DNA of 34,524 nucleotides from NCBI GenBank assembly GCA_018241895.1, contig JAFECX010000096.1, forward strand, positions 1 through 34,524. Reading direction: 5' to 3'. This document shows positions 16,141-23,758 of this stretch, piece after piece. The stretch comes from Pseudomonadota bacterium (GTDB taxonomy: Bacteria; Pseudomonadota; Gammaproteobacteria; Burkholderiales; Burkholderiaceae_C). Position 1 is the first letter of the stretch. Each line of letters starts with the position of its first letter. A program made the translations under genes and the position numbers. Below the pieces are notes generated by a model, which was not told the origin of the DNA, made no database searches, and was given only the letters and a program-made list of their open reading frames with translations.

Positions 16141-17097
16141 TCAGCCCTTGGCGTGCGGCTTCGCGTCCGGCCGCGCGTCGGCCGCCGCCTTCTGCCCGGC
16201 CTCGTGCTCGGCGCGCAGCGCGTCGCGGTTTGCGGCCTCGCGCCTGCGGATCGCCCAGAACTCGGGCTTGCGCTTGGCGAGGAAGGCCGCGCCGCCCTCG
16301 TTGCCCTCGGGGTTGTCGAACCAGTCGGGGTACATCGCGGCCGAGGTCACGCAGGGGTCGCGGTAGCCGTCCATCTCCTGGTCGAACGAGGCCTTCAGGA
16401 TCTCGAGGCAACCGGGGCTGAGCGCGAGCAGTTCGTCGCACCAGCGGTCGACCTCGGACTCGAGCTGCTCGAGCGGCACGACGGTGTTCACGAGGCCCAT
16501 CTCGAGCGCCTGCTGGGCGCTGTACTTGCGGCACAGCATCCACATCTCGCGCGCCTTCTTCGCGCCCACCACCTTGGTGAGGTAAGGCACGAAGAAGCCG
16601 TCGGCCGGCGACGACACGCGCGCGCCGGCCTGCCCGAACACGGCGTTGTCGGCGGCGATCGTGAAGTCGCAGCAGTACGCCATGTGGTTGTGCCCGGCAA
16701 TGCAGTAGCCCTGCACCTGCGCGATCACCGGCTTGCGCGACAGGCGGATCAGCCGGTTGTGCGGGTAGCGGTTGTAGACCGCCTCGCGCAGGCCCCAGCG
16801 CTCCCAGTCGACATCGCCGCCGGCGCCGAAGTGCTTGCCGCGGCCGGCGACGACGATGACGCCCACCATCGGGTCGTGGTTGGCGTCGTAGAAGGCGCGG
16901 AACATCTCGTCGACCGTGACCATGGTCAACGTGTTCATCTTCTGCGGCTTGTTCAGCGTGATGCGCGCCACGCCGCCGCCGTGCCCCAGGTGGCGCCTCT
17001 TCTCGTAGACGATCTCGCCGAAGTCCTCGAGGCCTTCGCCCGCCACCGTCTCCCAGGCGCTCCAGGTGGCGCCGTCGGTCTCGTTCGTCGTCGTCAT
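16141..17097 (-). CDS. MenB/BadI-like crotonase-superfamily enzyme (possible ring-opening hydrolase)
   Basis: 318 residues. The core resembles 2-ketocyclohexanecarboxyl-CoA hydrolase (BadI) and MenB: LNKPQKMNTLTMVTVDEM, KPVIAQVQGYCIAG, DFTIAADNAVFGQAGAR, then KKAREMWMLCRKYSAQQALE and MGLVNTVVPLEQLESEVDRW. BadI opens a ring by hydrolysis between the carbonyl and the CoA-bearing carbon. The BadI/MenB catalytic region (SVDPGYG-like) reads SSPADGFF here, with the Asp shifted by one, and GHNHMA replaces the usual GGGN turn, so the chemistry may differ. N-terminal (about 35 residues) and Ala/Lys-rich C-terminal extensions are present. GAAGAAGGA precedes ATG 17097. Confidence 0.82.
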   Translation of the reverse strand: MTTTNETDGATWSAWETVAGEGLEDFGEIVYEKRRHLGHGGGVARITLNKPQKMNTLTMVTVDEMFRAFYDANHDPMVGVIVVAGRGKHFGAGGDVDWERWGLREAVYNRYPHNRLIRLSRKPVIAQVQGYCIAGHNHMAYCCDFTIAADNAVFGQAGARVSSPADGFFVPYLTKVVGAKKAREMWMLCRKYSAQQALEMGLVNTVVPLEQLESEVDRWCDELLALSPGCLEILKASFDQEMDGYRDPCVTSAAMYPDWFDNPEGNEGGAAFLAKRKPEFWAIRRREAANRDALRAEHEAGQKAAADARPDAKPHAKG

Positions 17098-17117
17098 CGC
17101 ATCCTTCTTCCGGCGCG

Positions 17118-18326
17118 TCAGAGGATCGCGCCCTGCGCCTTCAGCGCCTCGATCTCGTCCCACTCGTAGCCGAGCAGCTCCATCATCAGCAGCTCGGTGT
17201 CCTGCCCGAGCTGCGGGCCCAGCGTGTGGATCTCGCCCGGCGTCTTCGACAGCGTGACCGGCAGGCCGCGCACGTCGACCTCGCGCTGGACCTCCTCGCA
17301 GTAGGTCTTCATGAAGTAGCCGTTGCGCCAGGCCTGCTCGTCGCGGATGACGTCGGCCAGGTTGTCGACCGTGCCGGCCACGACGCCCTCGCGCTGCAGG
17401 GCCTCCATCAGCCGCGCGGTCTCGAAGCGCAGCGTGTGCGTCTCGAGCGCCTCGATCAGCGCCGCGTTGTGGCGCGCGCGATCCGCGGCCGTGGCGAAGC
17501 GCGCATCGCTCGCCAGGCCGCTGTCGCCCAGCGCGCGCGCGAGCGCCGCGAAGCGCTCGTCGGCGTTCGGCTCGCAGACGAAGACCCACTTGCCGCGCGT
17601 CGGGTACAGGTTCCACAGCGGATTGGCGACCTGCTTTCTCGACTGCTGCAGCGCCGCCGATTCGTCGCCGGCCAGGTACGCCTGCAGCGCCGGCGCGGCG
17701 AGGAAGAGCTGCGCGCCGTACAGCGACGCATCGAGCTGCTGGCCCTTGCCGGTGCGCCGGCGCTGGTACAGCGCCAGCAGGATGCCCAGCGCCGACATGA
17801 TGCCGCCGTAGGCGTCGCCCGAGCCCATGCCCAGGTAGATCGGCGGCTGCCCTGGCTCGCCCCCGCGCGCCATGATGCCGGTGATGGCCTGCACCGTCGA
17901 GTCGAACGACGGCCGGTTCACGTCGCCGAAGCGCCCGTAGCCGGTGTTGGTGGCGTAGACGATGTCGGGCTTGATCGCCTTGAGCTTGTCGTAAGACAGA
18001 CCCCAGCCATCGAGCATCGAGGGCGCCAGGTTCGACAGGAACACGTCCGACTGCGCCACCAGCCGGTACACGACCTCCTTGCCGCCGGGCTTCTTCAGGT
18101 CGACCGCCATGCTCTTCTTGTTGCGGTTGATGACCAGGAAGTACTGGTTCCAGTCGCCGATCTCGAGCGACTTGATCGAGCGCACGCCGCGCGCCTGGTC
18201 GCCGCCTTGCGGGCGCTCGAGCTTGATGACCTCGGCGCCGAAATCGGCGAGGTACTGCGCCGCCACCGGCCCCTGGAACCAGACCGTCATGTCGATGACG
18301 CGGATGCCTTCGAGTACTCGTGCCAC
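17118..18326 (-). CDS. Family III CoA-transferase (CaiB/BaiF), catalytic-Asp subunit
   Basis: 402 residues starting at GTG 18326 with GGAG seven bases upstream. Family marks: LEGIRVIDMTVWFQGPVAAQ, the FGAEVIKLERPQGGD strand, NRNKKSMAVDLKKPGG, and Asp171 in GMGSGDAYGGIMSA, the position of the aspartyl-CoA nucleophile in formyl-CoA transferase and relatives. Members move CoA between carboxylic acids; BaiF does this for bile acids. The next gene upstream encodes a second member that lacks this Asp, so a heteromeric enzyme is plausible. It lies 20 bases before the BadI-like gene. The acid that is activated is unknown. Confidence 0.92.
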   Translation of the reverse strand: MARVLEGIRVIDMTVWFQGPVAAQYLADFGAEVIKLERPQGGDQARGVRSIKSLEIGDWNQYFLVINRNKKSMAVDLKKPGGKEVVYRLVAQSDVFLSNLAPSMLDGWGLSYDKLKAIKPDIVYATNTGYGRFGDVNRPSFDSTVQAITGIMARGGEPGQPPIYLGMGSGDAYGGIMSALGILLALYQRRRTGKGQQLDASLYGAQLFLAAPALQAYLAGDESAALQQSRKQVANPLWNLYPTRGKWVFVCEPNADERFAALARALGDSGLASDARFATAADRARHNAALIEALETHTLRFETARLMEALQREGVVAGTVDNLADVIRDEQAWRNGYFMKTYCEEVQREVDVRGLPVTLSKTPGEIHTLGPQLGQDTELLMMELLGYEWDEIEALKAQGAIL

Positions 18327-18353
18327 GGTTTCGCTCCGTCGGATGCGCTGGGT

Positions 18354-19535
18354 TCAGTTCAGGACGCCGGCGTTGCGGCAGGCCTGCACGGCGTCTTCCG
18401 AATACCCGAGCAGGTCGTGCAGCACCGCGCCGCCGTGCTGGCCGGCGCATGGCGCAAGACGGTCGAGCTGCGCCGTGCCTTCGCTCAAGAAGATCGGGAA
18501 GCCCAGCGAGCGACGCTTGCCGAAGCTCGGGTGGTCGAGCTCGACGATGTAGCGGTTGATGCGCGTCTGCGGATCGTGCGCCGGGTGGTCGAAGCGCTCG
18601 ATGATGTCGGCCGAGAGCTGCTTTTCGGTGAACACGCGGCGCCAGTGGCTGGCCGGATGGCGCACGAACGCGGCCTCGAGCGCGTGGATCAGTTCGAGCC
18701 GGTTGACTTCGGTGCGCTTGTCGTGGGTGTCGAAGCGCGGGTCGTCGACGGCGAGCCCGACCTCGGCCGAGAAGGCCGGCCACCAGCGGTCGGTGTCGGG
18801 CATCGTCAGCGTCAACCAGCGGCCGTCCGAACTGCAGTACAGCGAGCCCGACATCGGGTTCGAGACGTCCAGCCGCGAGATCGGGTTGAGCAGGCGCTCA
18901 CCCTTGCCGATGGCGAGGAACGCCTGGATGTCGAGCGCCGCGCCGTACATGTTGGCGCCGAACAGCGACACGTCGACCGCCTGCCCCTCGCCCGAGGCGC
19001 TGCGGTGCAGCAGCGCCATCACGACGCCGAAGGCCAGCATCGTGCTTGCGTGCATCGCGCCGGCGCCGCTGTACACCGGCGGCTGGCCGGGCTGCGGCAG
19101 GATCGGCATCATGCCGGTGCGCGCGGCGGCCAGCTCGTCGATCGGCGGCAGGTCCTTGTCCGGCCCCACGGGGCCGAAGCCCGACAGGCGGCCGTACACG
19201 ATGTCGGCGCGCAGCCGGGTGGCGCCTTCGTAGTCGATGCCCAGCGCCGCCAGCTCGGCCACGCTCCAGTCGGTGACGAAGGCATCGGCCTTGGCCAGCA
19301 GCGCGTGCAGCACGGCGCGCCCCTGCGCGCCGCCGGCGGCCAGCGCGACGCTTTCCTTGTTGCGGTGGATGAGGTCGGCCTCGTGGTTCCACTGCGCGTC
19401 GCTGCGCGGCGGCACGGGCTCCAGTTCGAGGCGGATCACGCGCGCGCCGAAGTCGCCCAGGAACGCGCCCGCCAGCGACGCGCCGAACGTGCGCGTCAGG
19501 TCGAACACCACCACATCGTCGAGCGGACGACTCAT
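18354..19535 (-). CDS. Family III CoA-transferase, subunit lacking the catalytic Asp
   Basis: 393 residues from ATG 19535 (GGAG 7 bases upstream; the GTG at 19547 has none). Clear CaiB/BaiF signs: DVVVFDLTRTFGASLAG, DFGARVIRLELEPVP, IHRNKESVALAAGG, LSGFGPVGPDKD and the GEGQAVDVSLFGA strand. Aligned with its neighbour over GQPP to GxGQ, it is two residues shorter and the nucleophile position holds Ala160 (YSGAGAMHASTML), with no acid nearby. It is therefore likely inactive alone and may serve as the structural half of a heteromer, as in benzylsuccinate CoA-transferase-type enzymes. It is 27 bases upstream of the Asp-bearing gene. Confidence 0.88.
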   Translation of the reverse strand: MSRPLDDVVVFDLTRTFGASLAGAFLGDFGARVIRLELEPVPPRSDAQWNHEADLIHRNKESVALAAGGAQGRAVLHALLAKADAFVTDWSVAELAALGIDYEGATRLRADIVYGRLSGFGPVGPDKDLPPIDELAAARTGMMPILPQPGQPPVYSGAGAMHASTMLAFGVVMALLHRSASGEGQAVDVSLFGANMYGAALDIQAFLAIGKGERLLNPISRLDVSNPMSGSLYCSSDGRWLTLTMPDTDRWWPAFSAEVGLAVDDPRFDTHDKRTEVNRLELIHALEAAFVRHPASHWRRVFTEKQLSADIIERFDHPAHDPQTRINRYIVELDHPSFGKRRSLGFPIFLSEGTAQLDRLAPCAGQHGGAVLHDLLGYSEDAVQACRNAGVLN

Positions 19536-19580
19536 CGGGTACTCCACGTCGATGTCGAATCATGCCGCCCGCGCGGGCCA

Positions 19581-19600
19581 GGCAGGGCCGCGGCCCTGCC
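19581..19600. repeat. Perfect 20-bp GC palindrome between genes
   Basis: GGCAGGGCCG is followed directly by its reverse complement, with partly complementary GC-rich flanks (GCGCGGGCC at about 19571 and GGCCCGGCGC at about 19607). It lies in the 106-base gap between the OYE gene stop (19642) and the CoA-transferase start (19535). It could be a hairpin that attenuates or stabilises the minus-strand transcript, or a dimeric operator. No T run follows, so I do not call it a terminator. Confidence 0.5.
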
Positions 19601-19641
19601 CTCGCCGGCCCGGCGCGGGTCCGGCAACGCTTGCGCGCGGC

Positions 19642-21636
19642 TCAGATCAGCAGCCCGATGTCGGCGCCGTGGCGCGTCGCCTCGGCCAGGCGGCGCGGCA
19701 CCCAGGCCGAGCCGGCCAGGTACAGCTGCGGCACGCTGCCGTCTGCCTTCAGCTGCTCGTACAGCGCGGGCTGCTGCAGCGAGCCGCAGACCAGCACGAC
19801 GCTGTCGAAGCCGCTCTCGCGGTACCCCGCCTCGCCCCACGACGACACGAACTCGAGCGCGTCGGCGCTCACCGACTTCAGCAGCCGGTTCGGCCAGACC
19901 TTGACGCCGCACTGCTCCATGCGCTTGAGCACCATGCCGATCGAGTAGCGCGCGACTTCGGTCGCCAGGTGCACCGACTTGTGGAAGATCACGACGTCCT
20001 TGCCGCGCTCGGCCAGGTATTCGGCGACGCAGGGGGTCTCGTAGTAGTCCTCCTGCGAGACGACGGCGACGCGCTTGCCGGTCTGCGCCTTGCCCATCAG
20101 CACGTCCCAGCCCTGCACCACGTGCGGCAGGTCGATGCCCGGCACCTGCGGCACGACCGGCAGCGAACCGGTGGCCACCACCACCGCGTCGGGCGCCAGC
20201 GCCTTGACCGTGTCGAGCGCGGCGCGCGTCTCGAGGCGCACCTCGACGCCCAGGCGCTGCAGCGCGTTCTCCTCGAAATAGACCTGGTCCTCGAACGAGT
20301 CCCGCCCCGGCGCCTTGGAGGCGATCAGCATCTGCCCGCCCAGGCGCTTGCCCTGCTCGAGCAGCGTCACCTTGTGGCCGCGCATCGCGGCCACGCGCGC
20401 CGCCTCGCAGCCGGCGGCGCCGCCGCCGACGACGACGACACGCTTGGGCTTGGCGGCCGCCTTGTACTCGGCCTCCCAGCGCAGCTCGTTGCCGATCACC
20501 GGGTTGATCGAGCAGGTCGGCGTGTACGGCACCGTCATCGGCTCGGACGCCTCGTCGATGCAGCGCGTGCAGGCGATGCAGCGGCGGATCTCGCCCAGGC
20601 GGCCTTCGCGCGCCTTGTTCGCGAAGTCCGGATCGGCGATGCCGGCACGCACCATGCCCACCAGGTCGCAGTAGCCCTTGCTGACCAGTTCCTCGGCCAG
20701 CACGGGGTCGTTGATGCGGCCGGTGAAGAGCACCGCGACCTTCTTGTCGAGCTCGCTCAGGTCGGCGCGCGCCGCCTTGCCGAACTCGCGGAACTCGGCA
20801 TGCGGGTGGTACGACGAGGGCACGTACGACGGCGCGCCCCAGCAGTGCCCGGTGTCCATGTCGACGAAGTCGAGCAGACCGGTCTGGGCGATATGGAACA
20901 GCATCTCGCGCAGTTCCATGTTGTCGTAGCCGCCCTCGCGCGACTCGCCGCCGTTGACGCGGATGCCCAGCGCGATCGAGTCGCCGACGCGCGCGCGAAT
21001 GCGCTCGAGCGCCGCGACGACGAAACGGGTGCGCTCGAGCGGGCCGCCGCCCCAGCGGTCGGTGCGCCGGTTCGTGACCGGCGACAGGAAGCTGTAGCCG
21101 ATGGTCTCGTGCGCGCAGTGGATCTCGATCGCGTCGGCGCCGCTGGCCTTGGCCACCTCGGCCGCCTTGGCATACGACTCGAACAGGAATTCGATCTCCT
21201 CCTCACCGAGGACGTGCGGCATGTAGTCCTGCGCGCCGACCACCGGCACCGGCGAGGGCGACCACAGCGAGGTCAGGTGCGTCAGCTGCACCGAGACCAC
21301 CGCGCCCTCGGCGTGCACCGCCTGCACGAACTTGGTCCAGCTCTCGACGAAGGCCGGGCTCTGGTAGACCGAGTAGCGCGAGCCGTAGCCGCCGCGCAGC
21401 GAGATCTCGTCCGGGGCCCCGGGCGGAAACGGCAGATCGAGCAGCCAGGTCTCGCTGCCGATCCAGCCGGTGCCGCCCTTGGCCTTGGCCAGATGGTGGG
21501 CGATGAAGTGCTCGTCGATCAGCCCCGGCGCGCGCGACGAGTTGATGGTGTTGGTGGTCTCGCAGATGCGGTTGGGCACGCGCATCGGCCCGACCTGCAG
21601 CGGCGTGAAGAGGTGTTCGAACTTGACGTTGCTCAT
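19642..21636 (-). CDS. FadH-like NADH:flavin oxidoreductase (OYE + Fe-S + FAD/NAD domains)
   Basis: 664 residues. The OYE barrel carries IEIHCAHETIGYSFLSP and NRRTDRWGGGPLERTRF. Four Cys in CIACTRC, then CSINP after a 15-residue gap (about 352-375), bind a 4Fe-4S centre; the loop before the last Cys is longer than in the other paralogues here. The FAD motif is VVVVGGGAAGCEAARVA; the second nucleotide fold (KRVAVVSQEDYYETPCVAEY) lacks a standard GxGxxG, so NAD(P)H binding may be unusual. ATG 21636 is chosen where the conserved FEHLFTPLQVGPMRVPNRI begins; the ribosome site is weak. Head of the long minus-strand run and separated from the Ddn-like gene by a strong inverted repeat. Substrate unknown. 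Confidence 0.88.
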   Translation of the reverse strand: MSNVKFEHLFTPLQVGPMRVPNRICETTNTINSSRAPGLIDEHFIAHHLAKAKGGTGWIGSETWLLDLPFPPGAPDEISLRGGYGSRYSVYQSPAFVESWTKFVQAVHAEGAVVSVQLTHLTSLWSPSPVPVVGAQDYMPHVLGEEEIEFLFESYAKAAEVAKASGADAIEIHCAHETIGYSFLSPVTNRRTDRWGGGPLERTRFVVAALERIRARVGDSIALGIRVNGGESREGGYDNMELREMLFHIAQTGLLDFVDMDTGHCWGAPSYVPSSYHPHAEFREFGKAARADLSELDKKVAVLFTGRINDPVLAEELVSKGYCDLVGMVRAGIADPDFANKAREGRLGEIRRCIACTRCIDEASEPMTVPYTPTCSINPVIGNELRWEAEYKAAAKPKRVVVVGGGAAGCEAARVAAMRGHKVTLLEQGKRLGGQMLIASKAPGRDSFEDQVYFEENALQRLGVEVRLETRAALDTVKALAPDAVVVATGSLPVVPQVPGIDLPHVVQGWDVLMGKAQTGKRVAVVSQEDYYETPCVAEYLAERGKDVVIFHKSVHLATEVARYSIGMVLKRMEQCGVKVWPNRLLKSVSADALEFVSSWGEAGYRESGFDSVVLVCGSLQQPALYEQLKADGSVPQLYLAGSAWVPRRLAEATRHGADIGLLI

Positions 21637-21703
21637 GGCGATGCTCGCGGAGTTGCCAGTGCCGGATGGGTCGGCCGGGTCTTGCGGCCGACTCTTTCGG
21701 CCT

Positions 21704-21767
21704 CGGCCTTCGTGCACGCGGCGGCGCGCCGCTTCGGCGCGCCGCCGCGCGCCCGCCACGAAGGCCG
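21704..21767. repeat. Long two-tier inverted repeat between minus-strand genes
   Basis: The inner stem is perfect over 14 pairs (GCGGCGGCGCGCCG at 21718-21731 and its complement at 21735-21748) with a 3-base loop. An outer perfect 11-pair stem (CGGCCTTCGTG at 21704-21714, complement at 21757-21767) encloses it. It starts 15 bases beyond the stop of the Ddn-like gene and ends 68 bases before the OYE start. No T tract follows on the minus strand, so it is more likely a transcript-processing or attenuation hairpin than a classical terminator. Confidence 0.75.
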
Positions 21768-21781
21768 TGCGGTCCCTGCGC

Positions 21782-22300
21782 TCAGGCCGGACCGGTGGGC
21801 GTGATGAACACGAGGCCGAACTTGCGGTCGGTCGTCGTCTGGAAGTAGTCGTAGGCCGGGAACAGCGCCTTGACGCGCGGCCAGTGGGTTTCCCGCTCGG
21901 CATCGGTCGCCTCGCGCGCCACGCCTTCCATGACCAGGTCGTCGAGCTGGATCCAGCACTTCGGGTTGGCCTGGAGATTGAGATACCAGAACGGATGGTT
22001 GTCGTAGCCGGCGAGCGAGCCGATCACGATCACGCGCCAGCCCTCGTGCAGGAACAGCAGCGGCGTCGTGCGCTTTTCGCCGGACTTGCGCCCGAGCGTC
22101 GTCAGCAGCAGCGTCGGCATGCCCGAACGCGAATTCCTGCCCTCGGACCAGCCGGCCGGGTTCGCCTGATAGGCGGCCGCGTCGGCGCGGGCGTCGCCGC
22201 GGATGCGCTCCAGCGATTCGGTCGCGTCCTTGACCCACTGGAATTCCTGCTCGGACATGAAGTCCGGCTTGACCATGCTTTCACGGTTCGTCGACGACAT
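21782..22300 (-). CDS. Ddn-like nitroreductase / deazaflavin-dependent oxidoreductase family protein
   Basis: 172 residues with the split-barrel fold of the DUF385/Ddn family: MPTLLLTTLGRKSGEKRTTP, LLFLHEGWRVIVIGSLAG, NHPFWYLNLQANPKCWIQL, and ALFPAYDYFQTTTDRK near the end. In actinobacteria such proteins use F420H2 to reduce quinones, nitro groups or enones. Whether this host makes F420 cannot be told from the window, and FMN or another flavin is an alternative. ATG 22300 has AGGAG eight bases upstream. Divergent from the AraC-type regulator gene, which may control it, and first in the minus-strand direction of the large cluster. Confidence 0.85.
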   Translation of the reverse strand: MSSTNRESMVKPDFMSEQEFQWVKDATESLERIRGDARADAAAYQANPAGWSEGRNSRSGMPTLLLTTLGRKSGEKRTTPLLFLHEGWRVIVIGSLAGYDNHPFWYLNLQANPKCWIQLDDLVMEGVAREATDAERETHWPRVKALFPAYDYFQTTTDRKFGLVFITPTGPA

Positions 22301-22693
22301 GCTCAGACTCCTGACCCGGCGCGCGCGGGCAAACGTACTCGATCCATTGCCTTCGAAGAGGCGGCCGGGGCGCGTCGCGCGCCCGCCACGCGACTGCGCA
22401 CCGACACGTCGCTGACCATCCTACAGGCTCGGCCAGTCTAATCACTCGCGCCGGCACCCGCCGCAGTGCGTGGCGCAAATGAGGACGTTGGCAAATCAAA
22501 AGCGGACGGGGAGTCGCCGGCACGGGCTCGGCTGCGGCGGCCCGGCGCGCCTCGGGCGGGGTCTTGGCCGAATCCGATACGATGGGGTCTGCGACGCCGA
22601 GGCCGCCCGCCACCCGGTTGCGCCGGCGCACCGAGGTCGATCACCGCGTCAGGGACGGCCCATTCGTCGCACCGACGAGGTCAAGGACACGCA
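22301..22693. promoter_or_regulatory. Divergent promoter region between the Ddn-like and AraC-type genes
   Basis: 393 bases without a gene, serving both directions. A possible minus-strand -10 (TAGGAT, reverse complement of 22418-22423) lies about 120 bases upstream of the Ddn-like start. An unusually A-rich patch at 22475-22502 contains two GCAAAT elements (22475-22480 and 22491-22496), 16 bases apart in the same orientation, as expected of AraC-type half sites. For the plus gene an AAGGA ribosome site is at 22683-22687. The -35 elements are not convincing, and exact promoters are not claimed. Confidence 0.45.
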
Positions 22694-23758
22694 GTGACCG
22701 GACTCAGGCCCAAGAGCCGCATTGCCTTCTATCTCGAGCGCATGCAAGCCCGGGAGTTCGACGCCGAGCGCGTGCTGCACGGCAGCGGCCTGCGCGCCGA
22801 GCGCCTCGGCGACCCGCACTGCCGGCCGCACCCGCTGCAGTACCGGCGCATCATCCTGAACATGCTCGAGCTCACGGGCGACCCCTACCTCGGGATCGAC
22901 CTGGGGCACGAGTTCAGGCTGAGCGACCTGGGCATCCTCGGCTACGCCCTCATGAGCTCGCCGACGCTGGCGGCCTCGCGCGAGATCTGGGACCGCTACG
23001 ACGAACTCAACGAGCGTCTGTTTACGTCGCGCAACACGATTGCCGAGGGGCGCTGGTTCTCGGAGATCCTGGACGTGCACCGCCTGGGCGACGTGTTCCG
23101 CTTCGCGGTCGAGGAGTTCGTCAGCCAGACCATCGAGCTCGCCTCGTCGATGACGAACCGGCCGTTTCCGATCGTCGAGCTGCACGTGACCTACCCGCAG
23201 CCGGCCGACATCTCCGGTTACGTGCGTCGGTTCGCCTGCCCGCTGCACTTCGCGCAGCCGCGCACCCTCGTCGTCTTCGACGTCAACCGGCTGCAGGACC
23301 CGATCAGCCTGGCCAACGAGGACGTCTTCAAGCTGTGCGCGCGCAACTGCGAGCTGCTGGTCGCCAAGAACCGGGAGGGCGCCGCGCTGTCCGAGGAGAT
23401 CTGCACCTATCTCGTCAACAACCCGGGCAACTTCCCCAACCTCGAGGAGATGGCGGCACACCTCAAGATGGGTGCGCGCACCCTGCGCCGGCGCCTCGTC
23501 GAAGAGAACACGAGCTACCAGCAGCTGCTGGACCGCACGCGCCAGGATCTCGCACAGCAGTACCTGCAGCACACGACGCTGACGCCCAAGGAGATCGGCT
23601 ACCTGCTGGGCTACAGCAGCGTGAGCAACTTCCGGCGCGCCTTCAAGTCGTGGACCGGCAAGACGCTGTCGGATGCGCGCGACGATGGCGGCCCGGTCGC
23701 TGCCGAACCGGCAGCCGAGGCAGCCGCCCGAGCGCCAGCCCGCACCGAGGTGACATGA
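22694..23758 (+). CDS. AraC-family transcriptional regulator (arabinose-binding-like N-terminal domain)
   Basis: 354 residues from GTG 22694, with AAGGA seven bases upstream. The N-terminal 200 residues match the ligand-sensing Arabinose_bd type (YRRIILNMLELTGDPYLGI, LGHEFRLSDLGILGYALMSS). The C-terminal 100 hold two helix-turn-helices (NLEEMAAHLKMGARTLRRRL and LTPKEIGYLLGYSSVSNFRR, then AFKSWTGKTLSDAR). An Ala/Pro-rich tail follows. This OruR/VirS-like group often activates adjacent catabolic genes on binding a pathway intermediate. It overlaps the next OYE gene by four bases (ATGA) and is divergent from the large minus cluster, so it is the likely local regulator. Confidence 0.92.
   Translation: MTGLRPKSRIAFYLERMQAREFDAERVLHGSGLRAERLGDPHCRPHPLQYRRIILNMLELTGDPYLGIDLGHEFRLSDLGILGYALMSSPTLAASREIWDRYDELNERLFTSRNTIAEGRWFSEILDVHRLGDVFRFAVEEFVSQTIELASSMTNRPFPIVELHVTYPQPADISGYVRRFACPLHFAQPRTLVVFDVNRLQDPISLANEDVFKLCARNCELLVAKNREGAALSEEICTYLVNNPGNFPNLEEMAAHLKMGARTLRRRLVEENTSYQQLLDRTRQDLAQQYLQHTTLTPKEIGYLLGYSSVSNFRRAFKSWTGKTLSDARDDGGPVAAEPAAEAAARAPARTEVT

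Noticed and set aside
17226..19904. An 892-codon plus-strand frame over the CoA-transferase genes
   Set aside because: Antisense shadow of two well-defined minus-strand CoA-transferases; composition is Arg/Asp/Val/His-rich with no domain.
21637..21781. N-terminal extension of the OYE gene up to 21903
   Set aside because: The extension would run through the large inverted repeat and into the Ddn-like gene. The conserved OYE N-terminus starts right after ATG 21636.
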